Origin: Clostridium thermobutyricum DSM 4928
Lineage (GTDB): Bacteria > Bacillota > Clostridia > Clostridiales > Clostridiaceae
Assembly: GCF_002050515.1 (NCBI RefSeq)
Contig: NZ_LTAY01000092.1
Coordinates: forward strand, 1 to 64,000
DNA: 64,000 bases
Direction: 5' to 3'
In this document: positions 48,496 to 60,110 of the stretch, piece after piece
Layout: every line of letters starts with the position of its first letter
Numbering within the stretch: position 1 is the stretch's first letter
Notes under the pieces: model-generated
Seen by the model: only the letters and a program-made list of their open reading frames with translations
Told to the model about the DNA's origin: nothing
Database searches by the model: none
Program-made: the position numbers and the translations under genes

Positions 48496-49791
48496 ATGAA
48501 GAAATTTTTTAAGTATTCTTTGGCGAGTATTTGCATTGTTTTAATAGCTTTTGGAATTTATATTTATACTAGTGGATATAGAATAGAAGTACAGCAAAAA
48601 GGAATAAATAGTGATGTATTTTTGAAGGGATTTGAAAATGCTATTGAATTAGAAACAGATGAAAATGGAAATTATTTTGTATGTTATGAAAAAGAGATAG
48701 TTAAAATTAATTCTGATAATAAAACAGAAAAAATTTACACTAATAATAGTTTGGAAATTGAAGATGTACTTTATATGAAAGAAAATCTTCTTATATTATC
48801 AAAAGGAGACTTATTGAAATTTGATTTATCTAATGGGCATGTAGAGAGAATACTTAAAGATATTCCGTATGGTGGTGAAAATATAAAAAGAAAATTACTT
48901 GAAAAAGACGGAAAATTACTGTTATCAATAGGAACATATACTAACACAGGGATAGCTGAAGAAGGAGATATATTTACTAAAAGCTTTTGGGATAAAAGTC
49001 CTATAAATTTAACTCTAAATGGAGAAAATTATGGAAATGATAAAACAGGCGCTTTTAGAGAATATGGAAAAGAGAGCAAAGAAAATGAAGAGGTTAAAGC
49101 AGCTGCATTAGGTAATGGAGCAGTATATGAAGTCGATATAAATAGTAAGAAATCAGTTCTTTATTCAAGTGGAATAAAAAATATAACTAGTTGGGATTTA
49201 AATAGTAAAAATGAAGTTGTGTGTGCAGTTGAAGGATTAGAAGCTGAAGGAGTGAGAGGAGCTTTAAGAGACTCAGATTATATTTATAAAATAAATAAAG
49301 GGTCTTGGTATGGATGGCCAGACTATAGTGGAGGAGATAAAATAAGTTCACCTAAATTTTCAGATTCTAAAGAAATAGCACCTTTAATAAAATATCCTCC
49401 AGAAAAAAATGTTAAAGGTCCGTATTATGAGCATAATAAACTGAAAAGTATATCAGAGCTTGCAATAGATAAAAAGGGAATTTTATTAGAAAAAGATACA
49501 ATAGTTTTCTTTGATAATTTAGAAAAGAAATTATATTCTATAGATAATAATAAAGTTGTAAAAGAAATTTTAAGTTTTGATAAGAATAGTAAAATAGAAA
49601 AAATAATTTTTTTAGATACAAAGTGTTTGTTATTAGATAGTAATTCAGGATATATATATAGTATACAAAAGGATAAAATGGCATTTATTAATGAAATACC
49701 TAAAAGTATAATAGTAATAATAATAACATTAGGATTAGTTATTATGTTAATTCTTGTAAATAAGGCTTTAAAAAGAAAAAATATAAAATAA
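48496..49791 (+). CDS. Membrane-anchored beta-propeller-like protein (sugar dehydrogenase fold)
   Basis: A 431-residue protein with an N-terminal membrane segment (~7-27) and a C-terminal one (~402-424), and between them a repetitive beta-rich domain of NHL or glucose/sorbosone dehydrogenase type. The signature GSWYGWPDYSGGD is characteristic of PQQ-dependent soluble glucose dehydrogenase-like propellers. PQQ is not expected to be made by clostridia, so binding of another ligand or a non-enzymatic role is likely. The domain is outside the membrane if the N-terminal anchor is cytoplasm-in. Single gene. Confidence 0.65.
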   Translation: MKKFFKYSLASICIVLIAFGIYIYTSGYRIEVQQKGINSDVFLKGFENAIELETDENGNYFVCYEKEIVKINSDNKTEKIYTNNSLEIEDVLYMKENLLILSKGDLLKFDLSNGHVERILKDIPYGGENIKRKLLEKDGKLLLSIGTYTNTGIAEEGDIFTKSFWDKSPINLTLNGENYGNDKTGAFREYGKESKENEEVKAAALGNGAVYEVDINSKKSVLYSSGIKNITSWDLNSKNEVVCAVEGLEAEGVRGALRDSDYIYKINKGSWYGWPDYSGGDKISSPKFSDSKEIAPLIKYPPEKNVKGPYYEHNKLKSISELAIDKKGILLEKDTIVFFDNLEKKLYSIDNNKVVKEILSFDKNSKIEKIIFLDTKCLLLDSNSGYIYSIQKDKMAFINEIPKSIIVIIITLGLVIMLILVNKALKRKNIK

Positions 49792-49798
49792 TTTAATT

Positions 49799-49836
49799 AA
49801 AGTATCTTCCTTTATTTAAAGAGAAGGTACTTTTTC
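49799..49836 (+). terminator. Terminator after the propeller gene
   Basis: Imperfect stem AAAGTATCTTC with GAAGGTACTTT, followed by T-run. Confidence 0.8.
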
Positions 49837-49891
49837 TTTTAAAAAATGTAAAATAATGGTAAAATTAAATTATTTAAAAGGGGGAGAGTTT

Positions 49892-50374
49892 ATGAAAAAA
49901 ACAATTTTATTAAATTTAAGCAATTTAAAAATAGAAGGAGATGTTATAGATTATTCATTAGAAGATTTTTCTCTAATACAAAATGAAAATAATTCAGCTA
50001 TAGATGAATTAGCAATTACTACAGAAGCTTCTAAATTTATAAATCAATATGATTCAGGGATTTTATTTTTTAACCTTAATAATATTTGGACAAAAAGCAA
50101 AAGAGAAGAAATAATAGATGATATTACGGATTATATAAAGAAAGATGGATATATATATATATGGGATTTAAATAAAAGTTTTGGAGAAATTGTAGATGTA
50201 GAACTTAAAGTTTTATGTCCTGATGATAATTTTAAAAAAGTAAGTGTAAAAAATAACAACATATTTGCATGTTTAAATATAGAGGAAATAGAAAAAATTC
50301 TTGAAAAAAATTGTAAAATAGAAGAAACTAAAGTTTGGGAGGATATGTTTTTTATAAAAGCCCAAAAAATTTAA
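49892..50374 (+). CDS. Hypothetical protein, possibly a truncated methyltransferase-like fold
   Basis: A 160-residue protein. The ATG after GGGGGAG is chosen; the frame runs 12 codons further up without a site. It alternates beta strands and helices, with SGILFFNLNNIWT, GYIYIWDLNKSFGE and a final MFFIKAQK strand, like the C-terminal part of a class I SAM methyltransferase, but it has no glycine-rich SAM loop. It lies 22 bases before the radical SAM gene and is probably co-transcribed. Function unknown. Confidence 0.6.
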   Translation: MKKTILLNLSNLKIEGDVIDYSLEDFSLIQNENNSAIDELAITTEASKFINQYDSGILFFNLNNIWTKSKREEIIDDITDYIKKDGYIYIWDLNKSFGEIVDVELKVLCPDDNFKKVSVKNNNIFACLNIEEIEKILEKNCKIEETKVWEDMFFIKAQKI

Positions 50375-50396
50375 AACGAAAAGAGGAATTATTTTA

Positions 50397-52052
50397 ATGA
50401 AAATATTATTTACAGCAGTTAATTCAAAATTTGTACACAGTAATTTAGCAGTGAGATATTTAAAAGCATTTACTAAAGATATGGATTATGAAGGAAAGAT
50501 AAGAGAATTTTCAATAAATGATAGAGAAGAAAAGATATTAGAAGAAATAATTAAAGAAAAACCAGATGTTGTAGCTTTTTCTACTTATATATGGAATGTT
50601 GAAATGGTAGGGAGATTAGCAGATTTAATAAAAAGAGTTGATGAAAATATAGAAATATTATACGGAGGACCAGAAGTTTCATATGATAGTACTATATTTT
50701 TAAAAGAACATATTGGTGATTATGTAATAGTAGGGGAAGGAGAAAAGACATTAAGAGAGTTTATAGAATATAAGTTAGGTAAAAGAGAAATAACTTCTAT
50801 AAGAGGATTAGTTTATAGAGAAGATAAAGAAGTTAATTTTAATGGGAATAGACCTCTTATGTCATTAGATGAAATTGTATTTCCTTATGAAGAAGATGAA
50901 GATCTAAGTAATAAGATTGTTTACTATGAAGCATCAAGAGGATGTCCTTTTAATTGTAAATATTGTCTTTCATCAACAGTTCATGGAGTTAGATTTCAAG
51001 ATATAGATAGAGTTTTAAAAGAACTTAAGTATTTTGTAGATAAAAAAGTAAGATTAGTTAAATTTGTTGACAGAACTTTTAACTGTAATCATAAATTTGC
51101 AATGGCTATATGGGATTTTTTAATAAAGCAAGATACAGAAACTCAATTCCATTTTGAAATATCAGCAGACATATTAAAAAATGAAGAAATAGAACTTTTA
51201 AGAAATGCACCAGATGGAAGATTCCAATTTGAAGTTGGTGTACAAACAACAAATGATGAAATTCTTCATAATATAAATAGATTTGTTAATTTTAGTGACA
51301 TAAAAGAAAAAGTAGTAGAGCTTCTTTCATTAAGAAATATAAAACAACATTTAGATCTTATAGCAGGATTACCAGGAGAAGATTTTCAATCATTTAAAAA
51401 ATCATTTAATGATGTTCATTCAATAAAACCAGAGGAAATACAATTAGGATTTTTAAAACTTCTAAAAGGATCATCAATGAGAGAAGAAAGTGAAAAATGG
51501 GGAATGAGATTTTCACAATACCCTCCTTATGAAATATTAAGTACAAATAATATAAGTTATTTTGAGTTATTAGAACTTAAAAAAGTTGAACACATGGTAG
51601 ATAAATATTATAACAGTGGAAAATTTAATTATACTTTAGAATACTTCTATCCAAAATTTGAAACTCCATTTGATTTCTTTTATTCATTAGGAAAATTCTA
51701 TGAAAGTAAAGGGTATTTTGATAGAAGTATAGGAAATAATGAATATTATAAATTATTTTTAGATTTTACAAATGAGATATTAAAAGAAGATAACACAAGA
51801 TTAAAAGAAATAATAAGATATGAATATTTACTTCATAATAAAAAAAGAGGAATACCTGAATTTTTAAAGGGTAACATAACTAAAGATGAAGAAAGAGAGA
51901 TAAAAGAAAGATTAAGAGAAGAATATTCTTTTAGAGAATATTTCATAGAAAAATTTACAATAGATATTGAAAGCTATACAAAATGTGGCGAAATATACGA
52001 TAAAGATACATATTCGTTACTAAATAATAATAATAAATTCATATTTTTATAA
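50397..52052 (+). CDS. B12-binding radical SAM protein (DUF4080)
   Basis: A 551-residue protein with an N-terminal cobalamin-binding Rossmann domain (residues ~1-130, opening MKILFTAVNSKFVHSNLAVRY and GGPEVSYDS), a radical SAM domain with the CPFNCKYC (CxxxCxxC) cluster motif at about residue 183, and a C-terminal DUF4080 region of ~170 residues. Radical SAM/B12 proteins often methylate unreactive carbon or carry out difficult rearrangements; the substrate is unknown. Paired with the small unknown gene upstream. It links to corrinoid supply elsewhere in the window. Confidence 0.9.
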   Translation: MKILFTAVNSKFVHSNLAVRYLKAFTKDMDYEGKIREFSINDREEKILEEIIKEKPDVVAFSTYIWNVEMVGRLADLIKRVDENIEILYGGPEVSYDSTIFLKEHIGDYVIVGEGEKTLREFIEYKLGKREITSIRGLVYREDKEVNFNGNRPLMSLDEIVFPYEEDEDLSNKIVYYEASRGCPFNCKYCLSSTVHGVRFQDIDRVLKELKYFVDKKVRLVKFVDRTFNCNHKFAMAIWDFLIKQDTETQFHFEISADILKNEEIELLRNAPDGRFQFEVGVQTTNDEILHNINRFVNFSDIKEKVVELLSLRNIKQHLDLIAGLPGEDFQSFKKSFNDVHSIKPEEIQLGFLKLLKGSSMREESEKWGMRFSQYPPYEILSTNNISYFELLELKKVEHMVDKYYNSGKFNYTLEYFYPKFETPFDFFYSLGKFYESKGYFDRSIGNNEYYKLFLDFTNEILKEDNTRLKEIIRYEYLLHNKKRGIPEFLKGNITKDEEREIKERLREEYSFREYFIEKFTIDIESYTKCGEIYDKDTYSLLNNNNKFIFL

Positions 52053-52129
52053 TTAAATAATATAAATTCGTTAAAATTTTGGAATGTTAATCCTATATTA
52101 ATAAAATTCTATAAAAATTAAGAAATTTA

Positions 52130-52157
52130 TTGAAATTATTCTTAAAAAGTGTATAAT
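52130..52157 (+). promoter_or_regulatory. Promoter of the V-ATPase operon
   Basis: TTGAAA (52130-52135) and TATAAT (52152-52157), 16 bases apart, about 80 bases before the first gene. Confidence 0.75.
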
Positions 52158-52235
52158 GTAATTAAAGAGTAATTAATACTATATAAAGTATTAATTTATA
52201 TATTTTTTTTAATTACTAGTAAAGGTGGTGAGATT

Positions 52236-52562
52236 TTGGCATTAGAGGCAATTAAAGAAGTTAAAAAAGCAGAAAGTACAGCAGAAGAGTTAATTAGAGA
52301 TGCAAATACAAAAGCAAAAGAGATGATTCAAATAGCTGATAAAGAGGCTTTAAACGAATATAATGAAGTCTTAAATGAAGCAAAAAAGGAATGCGAAAAT
52401 ATTATTAATAATGCAATCCAAGAAGGCAATAAAGAGGCAGAGCCTATTATTGCTAAAGGGGAATCAGAGGCAAAAGAGATTTTAAATGTATCCAATGATA
52501 AAAAAAAGGATGCAATGAAATTAGTGATTGAGAGGATAGTGAAGACAAATGGCAATAGTTAA
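52236..52562 (+). CDS. ntpF: V-type ATPase peripheral stalk subunit (NtpF/AhaH-like)
   Basis: A 108-residue, nearly all-helical, highly charged protein (KKAESTAEELIRDANTKAKEM and so on) that forms the coiled-coil stalk with subunit E. It is the first gene of the operon, which has the order F-I-K-E-C-G-A-B-D known from Enterococcus hirae. Start is TTG after GGTGGTG. Its end overlaps the next gene by 14 bases, so translation is coupled. Confidence 0.88.
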   Translation: MALEAIKEVKKAESTAEELIRDANTKAKEMIQIADKEALNEYNEVLNEAKKECENIINNAIQEGNKEAEPIIAKGESEAKEILNVSNDKKKDAMKLVIERIVKTNGNS

Positions 52563-54498
52563 GATGAATAAATTCACCTTACTAACCTTTGAGTCTAAAA
52601 AAGATGCTCTATTAGAAAAATTACAAGGGTTTTCAGAAGTAGAATTTATAGATTTACAAAATGAAGATTACTTAGAAGAAAATAAAGAGTTAAGAGAGCT
52701 TTCTAAGGATACTGTTGATGAAGAGTTTAGTAATTGTGAAGAAGAATTATCCAAAGCAAAATTTGCTCTTGACTTCTTAAAGGGTTATGTGCCTCAAAAA
52801 TCAGGATTGAAAGCAATGAAAGAAGGAAAAAAATCCTTAAGCCAAAAAGAGCTTCAAGATAAAGTTTTAAATAGTAACTGGCATGAAGTTTATGATAAGG
52901 TAAAGGAAAAAGAACTTCAATTAATAGAATTAGATAATGAAATTACAAAGTTAGAAACTGAATGTGCATTATTAAAGCCATGGGAAGGCTTAGATGCATC
53001 CTTTAGTGACATAAATAGTTTAAAAACTCCACATTTCATAGGAAGTGTAGCTAAAAATTATGAAGAAGCTTTAGTAAGTGAATTATCAAATTGCTACCTT
53101 GAAATAATATGCAGAAATAATCAAGACATTTTCTTTTTCGCATTATCTAATGAAGATAACAAAGAAAAAGTTGAAGAAGTTTTAAGAGGATTTGGATTTA
53201 GTCAATTCAAAATGGATACTGGCGAAATTCCAATGAATACAATACACACAGACATGGATAGAATTGAAAAAATCAAGTCTGAGAAGTTTTTTATAAAAGA
53301 AGAATTAGCAGCACTTGAAGAAGGGTTAAATAAGCTAGAGCTAGTTTATGAATACTATCATAATATTTACACAAGAAAGCTTGCTAAAAATAACTTCTTA
53401 AAAACTAACAATACTGTAGTAATACAGGGATGGATACCTGTAGAAAAAAATGAAGAATTATCTAATATAGGCAAAAAAGTACTTGGGGAAGATTATTACT
53501 TAACTTATGAAGAAGTTAAAGAAGAAGAAATACCAAATGTACCAATAAAACTTAAGAATAATTCTTTAAATAAATCATTTGAAAATATTACAGAGATGTA
53601 TAGTTTACCAAGATATGATGATATTGACCCAACACCACTTTTAGCACCGTTCTTCTTATTATTCTTTGGAATGATGGTTGCGGATATTGGGTATGGATTA
53701 TTAGTGCTTATAGGTTCTTTAATAGCATTAAAAGCTTTTAAATTAGAGGAAAAGCAAAGACAATTTGCTAAATTTTTCTTCTGGTTGAGTTTCCCAACAA
53801 TTGCATTTGGAGCAATATATGGGGCATTCTTTGGTGATTTAATACCACTTCCAGCACTTATAAATACAAAAACAGATGTAACTACTATTTTGGTTATGTC
53901 AGTAGTATTTGGTGTAATTCAAATATTCTTTGGATTAGGAATTAAAGCTTATGTTTTAGTAAGATCAGGAAAACCACTAGATGCATTTTTTGATGTTGGT
54001 TCATGGGTAATAACTCTTGTATCAATAGGAGTTTTTGCTTTTGGAAAAATGAATGGAAATGGATTAGTTGGAAATATTGGAATGTGGTGTATGATCTTTG
54101 GTATGGTGCTTATCGTACTTACACAAGGAAGACAAATGAAATCAAAAGGTGGAAAGATAGGTCAAGGGTTATACGAATTATATGGAATAACAGGGTATAT
54201 CGGAGACTTAGTTTCTTATACAAGACTTATGGCTTTAGGGCTAGCAGGTGGTTCAATAGCAGGAGCATTAAATCTTATTATAGGGATGTTCCCAGGAGTA
54301 GCATTAGTAATTTTTGGTCCTATTGTATTTATTTTAGGACATGTATTTAACTTAGGTTTATCATTACTAGGTGCTTATGTTCACACATGTAGATTAGAGT
54401 ATGTTGAATACTTCTCAAAATTCTATGATGGTGGAGGAAGACCATTCAAGCCATTTAAGACATTAGACAAGTTTATAGACATTAAAAAAGAAAGTTAG
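52549..54498 (+). CDS. ntpI: V-type ATPase subunit a (NtpI)
   Basis: The 649-residue membrane stator. The cytoplasmic N-terminal ~340 residues are helical; the C-terminal half has about seven to eight membrane segments, from PTPLLAPFFLLFFGMMVADIGYG onward. The essential arginine that faces the rotor is in LVSYTRLMALGLAGG. The end keeps the typical HTCRLEYVEYFSKFYDGGGR. Overlaps ntpF by 14 bases. Confidence 0.96.
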   Translation: MAIVKMNKFTLLTFESKKDALLEKLQGFSEVEFIDLQNEDYLEENKELRELSKDTVDEEFSNCEEELSKAKFALDFLKGYVPQKSGLKAMKEGKKSLSQKELQDKVLNSNWHEVYDKVKEKELQLIELDNEITKLETECALLKPWEGLDASFSDINSLKTPHFIGSVAKNYEEALVSELSNCYLEIICRNNQDIFFFALSNEDNKEKVEEVLRGFGFSQFKMDTGEIPMNTIHTDMDRIEKIKSEKFFIKEELAALEEGLNKLELVYEYYHNIYTRKLAKNNFLKTNNTVVIQGWIPVEKNEELSNIGKKVLGEDYYLTYEEVKEEEIPNVPIKLKNNSLNKSFENITEMYSLPRYDDIDPTPLLAPFFLLFFGMMVADIGYGLLVLIGSLIALKAFKLEEKQRQFAKFFFWLSFPTIAFGAIYGAFFGDLIPLPALINTKTDVTTILVMSVVFGVIQIFFGLGIKAYVLVRSGKPLDAFFDVGSWVITLVSIGVFAFGKMNGNGLVGNIGMWCMIFGMVLIVLTQGRQMKSKGGKIGQGLYELYGITGYIGDLVSYTRLMALGLAGGSIAGALNLIIGMFPGVALVIFGPIVFILGHVFNLGLSLLGAYVHTCRLEYVEYFSKFYDGGGRPFKPFKTLDKFIDIKKES

Positions 54499-54508
54499 TT
54501 TTTATTAA

Positions 54509-55015
<507 letters not shown>

Positions 55016-55031
55016 TTAGGGATGTGAAGAT

Positions 55032-55622
55032 ATGTCAAATGTTAATAATCTAACTTCTAAAATCTTAAAGGATGCAGAAGAAAGAAAAAGTAGCATATTA
55101 GCTAAGGCAGAAGAAGAAAAAAATAAGATAATTACTAAAAAAAGAGATGAAGCTAATAGGCTAAAAACTTCAATGATAGAAAAAGCAAAATTAGAAAGCG
55201 CTACAAGAAAAGAAAGAATACTTTCAAGTGCTGAATTAAAGGTTAGAAATGAAAAGTTACTTTCAAAGGGGAAGGTTATTGACGAAGTATTTAATATGAG
55301 CGTGGAAAACCTATGCCAAATGAATGAAAATGACTTTAGAAATTTCGTTAAAAGTTCTATATTAAGTTTAAATATAGAAGGAGACGAAAATATAATTTTA
55401 AATGTAAATGGAAAGAAAGCAATAAATGAAGCTTTCGTTAAAGAAATAAATAATGAGCTTAAAGATAAAGGAAATCTTAAATTAAGTCAAAGTGAAGGAA
55501 AATTTAGAGGTGGCTTTATCTTAGAAAAAAATGGAATAGAGATAAATTATACATTTGAAGCTCTAGTTCAATCACTAAGAGAAGAGCTTGAATTTGAAGT
55601 AGCAAACATACTTTTTAATTAA
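55032..55622 (+). CDS. ntpE: V-type ATPase subunit E
   Basis: A 196-residue peripheral stalk subunit. The first ~90 residues are a long charged helix (KILKDAEERKSSILAKAEEEK) that pairs with subunit F/H; the C-terminal globular part ends in the family LKLSQSEGKFRGGFILEKNGI and VQSLREELEFEVANILF blocks. Follows ntpK by 16 bases. Confidence 0.93.
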   Translation: MSNVNNLTSKILKDAEERKSSILAKAEEEKNKIITKKRDEANRLKTSMIEKAKLESATRKERILSSAELKVRNEKLLSKGKVIDEVFNMSVENLCQMNENDFRNFVKSSILSLNIEGDENIILNVNGKKAINEAFVKEINNELKDKGNLKLSQSEGKFRGGFILEKNGIEINYTFEALVQSLREELEFEVANILFN

Positions 55623-55633
55623 GGAGGATTAAT

Positions 55634-56635
55634 ATGGATTCAATGAAATTTACTCAAGTTATACCAAGACTTAGAGTATTAGAAACAAGACTCCTTGATA
55701 AATCAAAACTTGATAGAATGATAGATGGTAATTCAGCAAATGAAGCTCTAAAAGTTCTACAAGAATCAGAATATGCCAACGTAATGACAGGTATAAAAAG
55801 AGCAGAAGACTATGAAGAAATATTAAGCAGTGAGCTTAAGAGAGTGTATGCACTAATGTATAGTGCATCACCTTCAAAATCTTTAATAGATATAATGAGT
55901 TTAAAATATGACTACCATAATATAAAAGTTATTTTAAAAGGAATAATCTTAAGAAAAGATTTTAGCAATATGTTAATTCCAGTTGGAAAAATGGAATTAA
56001 GCAAGCTTAAATACATGGTAGAGAATAATAACTTAAGAGATTTACCTATTAGAATGAAGGAAGCTGTAATAAAAGCTAATGAGGATTTTGAAGTAAATAA
56101 AGATCCTCAAAGAATAGATATTATATTAGATAGATTTATGTTCTTAGAACTTCATGATATAGCTAAAGAGATAAATGATAAATTTGTAGATAAATACCTT
56201 AGAGTATTAGTGGATTCTACTAATTTAAAAACGCTTTTAAGAGTTAAGAAACAAAATAAAGGAAGAGATTTCTTAGAAGAAGTTATTATAAAAGGCGGTT
56301 CAATAGACAAAGAGGTTTTAAAAGGGCTTCTTACAGATTCAATTGAAAATATAGTTTCAAAATTATCACATACTGATTATGCAGAAATGTTAAGAGAAGG
56401 AATTGATGAATTTACAAAAACGAATTCAGCAAGTCTATTAGAAAAACTTGTAGATAACTATATAATGAAACTTATGAAAGAAGCAAAATTTATACCATTT
56501 GGACCAGAACCAGTACTTGCTTATATCTATGCAAAGGAAACAGAAATAAAAGTTGTTAGAATAATAATGGTTGGTAAATTAAATAATATTGCATCTGAAG
56601 TAATAAGAGAAAGGTTGCGTGATATTTATGTCTAA
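55634..56635 (+). CDS. ntpC: V-type ATPase subunit C/d
   Basis: A 333-residue soluble funnel-shaped subunit that couples the central shaft to the membrane rotor. All-helical, three-fold internal pattern; the end [29 protein letters not shown] is the family signature. Starts 11 bases after ntpE and overlaps the next gene. Confidence 0.95.
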   Translation: MDSMKFTQVIPRLRVLETRLLDKSKLDRMIDGNSANEALKVLQESEYANVMTGIKRAEDYEEILSSELKRVYALMYSASPSKSLIDIMSLKYDYHNIKVILKGIILRKDFSNMLIPVGKMELSKLKYMVENNNLRDLPIRMKEAVIKANEDFEVNKDPQRIDIILDRFMFLELHDIAKEINDKFVDKYLRVLVDSTNLKTLLRVKKQNKGRDFLEEVIIKGGSIDKEVLKGLLTDSIENIVSKLSHTDYAEMLREGIDEFTKTNSASLLEKLVDNYIMKLMKEAKFIPFGPEPVLAYIYAKETEIKVVRIIMVGKLNNIASEVIRERLRDIYV

Positions 56636-56939
56636 GAAAATCGGAGTTGTTGGAGATAAAGATTCAGTTTTAGCATTTAAAGCTTTAGGAATAGATGTAT
56701 TTCCAGTAGTTGAAGATGATGAAGCTAGAAAAACAATAGATAAATTAGCAATGAGTGATTACGCAATAATATTTGTAACTGAACAAGTTGCACAAAATAT
56801 AGAAGAGACTATTGAAAGATACAATAGAGTAACTCTTCCAGCTGTAATATTAATTCCAAGCAATCAAGGATCATTAAATATAGGAATGCAAAGAATTAGC
56901 GACAATGTGGAAAAAGCCGTTGGTGTTAATATCTTATAG
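56628..56939 (+). CDS. ntpG: V-type ATPase subunit F (NtpG)
   Basis: A 103-residue alpha/beta protein of the central shaft. The [18 protein letters not shown] start and [19 protein letters not shown] are typical. The ATG is chosen over an in-frame GTG three codons upstream; it lies inside the end of ntpC (8 bases overlap), so translation is coupled. Confidence 0.93.
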   Translation: MSKKIGVVGDKDSVLAFKALGIDVFPVVEDDEARKTIDKLAMSDYAIIFVTEQVAQNIEETIERYNRVTLPAVILIPSNQGSLNIGMQRISDNVEKAVGVNIL

Positions 56940-56956
56940 GAAGGTAGGTCGGTAAG

Positions 56957-58735
56957 GTGAAAATCGGAAAGATAATTAAAGTTTCAGGACCATTAGTAGT
57001 TGCTGAAGGTATGGATGAAGCTAATATATATGATGTATGTAAAGTAGGAGAAAAAGGTCTTATCGGTGAAATCATCGAAATGAGAGGAGATAAGGCTTCA
57101 ATACAGGTTTATGAAGAAACTTCAGGTATAGGTCCTGGAGATCCAGTTCAAACTACTGGAGAACCATTGAGTGTTGAACTTGGACCAGGTCTTATTGAAT
57201 CAATGTTTGATGGAATACAAAGACCACTAGATGCATTTATGGAGGCTGCTCAGTCGCCATTTTTAACAAAAGGTGTCTCAGTTAAATCATTAAATAGATC
57301 AAGAATATGGAAGTTTGTTCCTACAGTAAAAGAGGGGGACGAAGTTGAAGCTGGAGATATAATTGGAACAGTTCAAGAAACAGCAGTTGTTCTTCATAAG
57401 ATTATGGTGCCATTTGGTGTTAAAGGTACTATTAAAAGTATAAAAGCTGGAGAGTTCAATGTTGAAGAAACTGTATGTATAGTAAACACAGAAAAAGGTG
57501 ATAAAGAACTGTCAATGATGCAAAAATGGCCAGTAAGAAAAGGTAGACCATATGCAAGTAAAATGAATCCAGTAGCTCCAATGGTTACAGGACAAAGAGT
57601 TATAGATACTTTCTTCCCAGTTGCTAAAGGTGGAGCAGCAGCAGTTCCAGGTCCTTTCGGAGCAGGAAAAACAGTTGTTCAGCACCAAGTTGCTAAATGG
57701 GGAGATACTGAAATAGTTGTTTATGTTGGATGTGGAGAGCGTGGAAATGAGATGACAGACGTTCTTAATGAGTTCCCAGAACTTAAAGATCCAAAGACTG
57801 GTGAAAGCTTAATGAAGAGAACAGTTCTTATAGCTAACACTTCAAATATGCCAGTTGCTGCCAGAGAAGCTTCAATTTATACTGGTATAACAATAGCAGA
57901 ATATTTTAGAGATATGGGTTATTCAGTTTCAATAATGGCTGACTCTACATCAAGATGGGCAGAAGCATTAAGAGAAATGTCAGGAAGACTTGAAGAAATG
58001 CCTGGAGATGAAGGATATCCAGCATATCTTGGTTCAAGACTTGCAGATTATTATGAAAGAGCTGGAAAAGTTATTTGTCTTGGAAAAGATGGAAGGGAAG
58101 GAGCTGTTACAGCAATTGGAGCAGTTTCACCTCCTGGAGGAGATATTTCAGAGCCAGTAACGCAATCAACTTTAAGAATAGTTAAAGTATTCTGGGGATT
58201 AGATGCAAATCTTGCATATCAAAGACACTTCCCATCAATTAACTGGTTAAACTCATATTCATTATATGCAGATAACATAGATGCTTGGATGGATGAAGAA
58301 GTTGCAAGCGATTGGTCATCACTTAGAACAAAAGCTATGTCATTACTTCAAGAAGAATCAAACCTTCAAGAAATTGTTAGACTTGTTGGTATAGATGCTC
58401 TTTCAGAAGGAGATAGATTAAAATTAGAGGTTGCTAAGTCATTAAGAGAGGATTATTTACAACAAAATGCTTTCCATGAAATTGACACATATGCTTCTTT
58501 AAATAAGCAACACAAAATGTTAAAACTTATACTTCAATTCCAAGTTGAAGCTGAAAGAGCTTTAAAAGCAGGAGTTTATTTAGATAAAATCCTTAAAATG
58601 GATGAAATAAGAGATAAGATTGCGAGATCTAAATATATATCAGAAGAAAACATTAATAAGATAGATGAAATAGGCGTTGAATTAACTGCTGAAATGGATA
58701 AATTAATCAGTGAGGGAGGGGTTCTAGATGCTTAA
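56957..58735 (+). CDS. ntpA: V-type ATPase catalytic subunit A
   Basis: A 592-residue ATP-binding subunit. P-loop [13 protein letters not shown] at about residue 232, Walker B and neighbours in [23 protein letters not shown], and the long non-homologous insert region before the P-loop that marks A subunits of V/A-type rather than F-type enzymes. GTG start with a purine-rich AGGAAGGTAGG upstream. Overlaps ntpB by 8 bases. Confidence 0.97.
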   Translation: MKIGKIIKVSGPLVVAEGMDEANIYDVCKVGEKGLIGEIIEMRGDKASIQVYEETSGIGPGDPVQTTGEPLSVELGPGLIESMFDGIQRPLDAFMEAAQSPFLTKGVSVKSLNRSRIWKFVPTVKEGDEVEAGDIIGTVQETAVVLHKIMVPFGVKGTIKSIKAGEFNVEETVCIVNTEKGDKELSMMQKWPVRKGRPYASKMNPVAPMVTGQRVIDTFFPVAKGGAAAVPGPFGAGKTVVQHQVAKWGDTEIVVYVGCGERGNEMTDVLNEFPELKDPKTGESLMKRTVLIANTSNMPVAAREASIYTGITIAEYFRDMGYSVSIMADSTSRWAEALREMSGRLEEMPGDEGYPAYLGSRLADYYERAGKVICLGKDGREGAVTAIGAVSPPGGDISEPVTQSTLRIVKVFWGLDANLAYQRHFPSINWLNSYSLYADNIDAWMDEEVASDWSSLRTKAMSLLQEESNLQEIVRLVGIDALSEGDRLKLEVAKSLREDYLQQNAFHEIDTYASLNKQHKMLKLILQFQVEAERALKAGVYLDKILKMDEIRDKIARSKYISEENINKIDEIGVELTAEMDKLISEGGVLDA

Positions 58736-60107
58736 AGAATATAGAACAGTAACAGAAGTTGTAGGACCTTTAATGGCGGTTGAAGGCGTTGAAGGAGTTA
58801 AATACGACGAGTTAGTTGAAATAGAATTACAAAATGGAGAAATGAGAAAAGGTAAAGTACTTGAAGTTAATGGTTCAAAAGCTATGGTACAGATTTTCGA
58901 AGGTTCTTCAGGAATTAACTTAAAAGGAACTAAGGCAAGATTTTTAGGAAGACCTCTTGAATTAGGTGTTTCAGAAGATATGCTTGGAAGAGTCTTTGAT
59001 GGAATGGGAAGACCTAATGATAATGGGCCAAAAATAATTCCAGAAAAAAGACTTGATATAAATGGAGAAGCTATAAATCCAGTTGCTAGAGATTATCCAT
59101 CAGAATTTATTCAAACTGGTATATCAGCAATTGATGGATTAAATACTCTAGTAAGAGGACAAAAATTACCAGTTTTCTCAGCTGCGGGACTTCCACATGC
59201 TCAACTTGCAGCTCAAATTGCAAGACAAGCAAAGGTTTTAAATTCAGATTCTAAATTTGCTGTTGTATTTGGTGCAATTGGAATAACTTTCGAAGAAGCA
59301 CAATTTTTCGTAGATGAATTTAAAAAGACTGGAGCTATAGATAGATCAGTTTTATTTATGAACTTAGCTTCTGATCCAGCTATTGAAAGAATAGCTACTC
59401 CAAGAATGGCATTAACAACTGCTGAATTCCTTGCTTATGAAAAAGGAATGCACGTACTTGTTATCTTAACTGATATAACTAACTATGCTGAAGCATTAAG
59501 AGAAGTATCAGCTGCAAGAAAAGAAGTTCCAGGAAGAAGAGGATATCCAGGATACTTATACACTGACCTTTCAACATTATATGAAAGAGCAGGAAGACTT
59601 AGAGGTAAAGAAGGATCAATCACTCAAATTCCAATTCTTACAATGCCAGAAGAAGATAAAACTCACCCAATTCCAGACCTAACTGGATATATTACAGAAG
59701 GACAAATAATTCTTTCAAGAGAATTATATAAGAGAGGAATTATGCCTCCAATAGATGTTTTACCATCACTTTCAAGACTTAAAGATAAAGGAATTGGAAA
59801 AGGTAAGACAAGAGAAGATCATGCTGATACAATGAACCAATTATTCTCAGCTTATGCACAAGGTAAGCAAGCGAAAGAATTATCAGCTATCTTAGGTGAA
59901 TCTGCATTATCAGATACAGATAAAGCATTTGCTAAATTTGCAGAGGCTTTTGAAAATGAATATGTTTCACAAGGATTTACTGCAAACAGAACTATAGAAG
60001 AAACATTAAATACAGGTTGGAAATTACTTAAGCTTCTTCCAAAAACTGAGCTTAAGAGAATTAGAGATGAATATTTAGAAAAATATATGCCAAGAGAGGA
60101 AGAATAA
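58728..60107 (+). CDS. ntpB: V-type ATPase non-catalytic subunit B
   Basis: A 459-residue regulatory nucleotide-binding-fold subunit. It lacks a real P-loop ([20 protein letters not shown] in its place), which is normal, and retains [25 protein letters not shown] and [21 protein letters not shown] (separate blocks) with the conserved arginine that reaches the catalytic site. Overlaps ntpA by 8 bases; ntpD follows by three bases. Confidence 0.97.
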   Translation: MLKEYRTVTEVVGPLMAVEGVEGVKYDELVEIELQNGEMRKGKVLEVNGSKAMVQIFEGSSGINLKGTKARFLGRPLELGVSEDMLGRVFDGMGRPNDNGPKIIPEKRLDINGEAINPVARDYPSEFIQTGISAIDGLNTLVRGQKLPVFSAAGLPHAQLAAQIARQAKVLNSDSKFAVVFGAIGITFEEAQFFVDEFKKTGAIDRSVLFMNLASDPAIERIATPRMALTTAEFLAYEKGMHVLVILTDITNYAEALREVSAARKEVPGRRGYPGYLYTDLSTLYERAGRLRGKEGSITQIPILTMPEEDKTHPIPDLTGYITEGQIILSRELYKRGIMPPIDVLPSLSRLKDKGIGKGKTREDHADTMNQLFSAYAQGKQAKELSAILGESALSDTDKAFAKFAEAFENEYVSQGFTANRTIEETLNTGWKLLKLLPKTELKRIRDEYLEKYMPREEE

Positions 60108-60110
60108 TCT

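Noticed and set aside
54003..54350. 115-residue plus-strand frame within ntpI
   Set aside because: Another frame of ntpI; composition (many Trp, Arg, Tyr) typical of a shadow.
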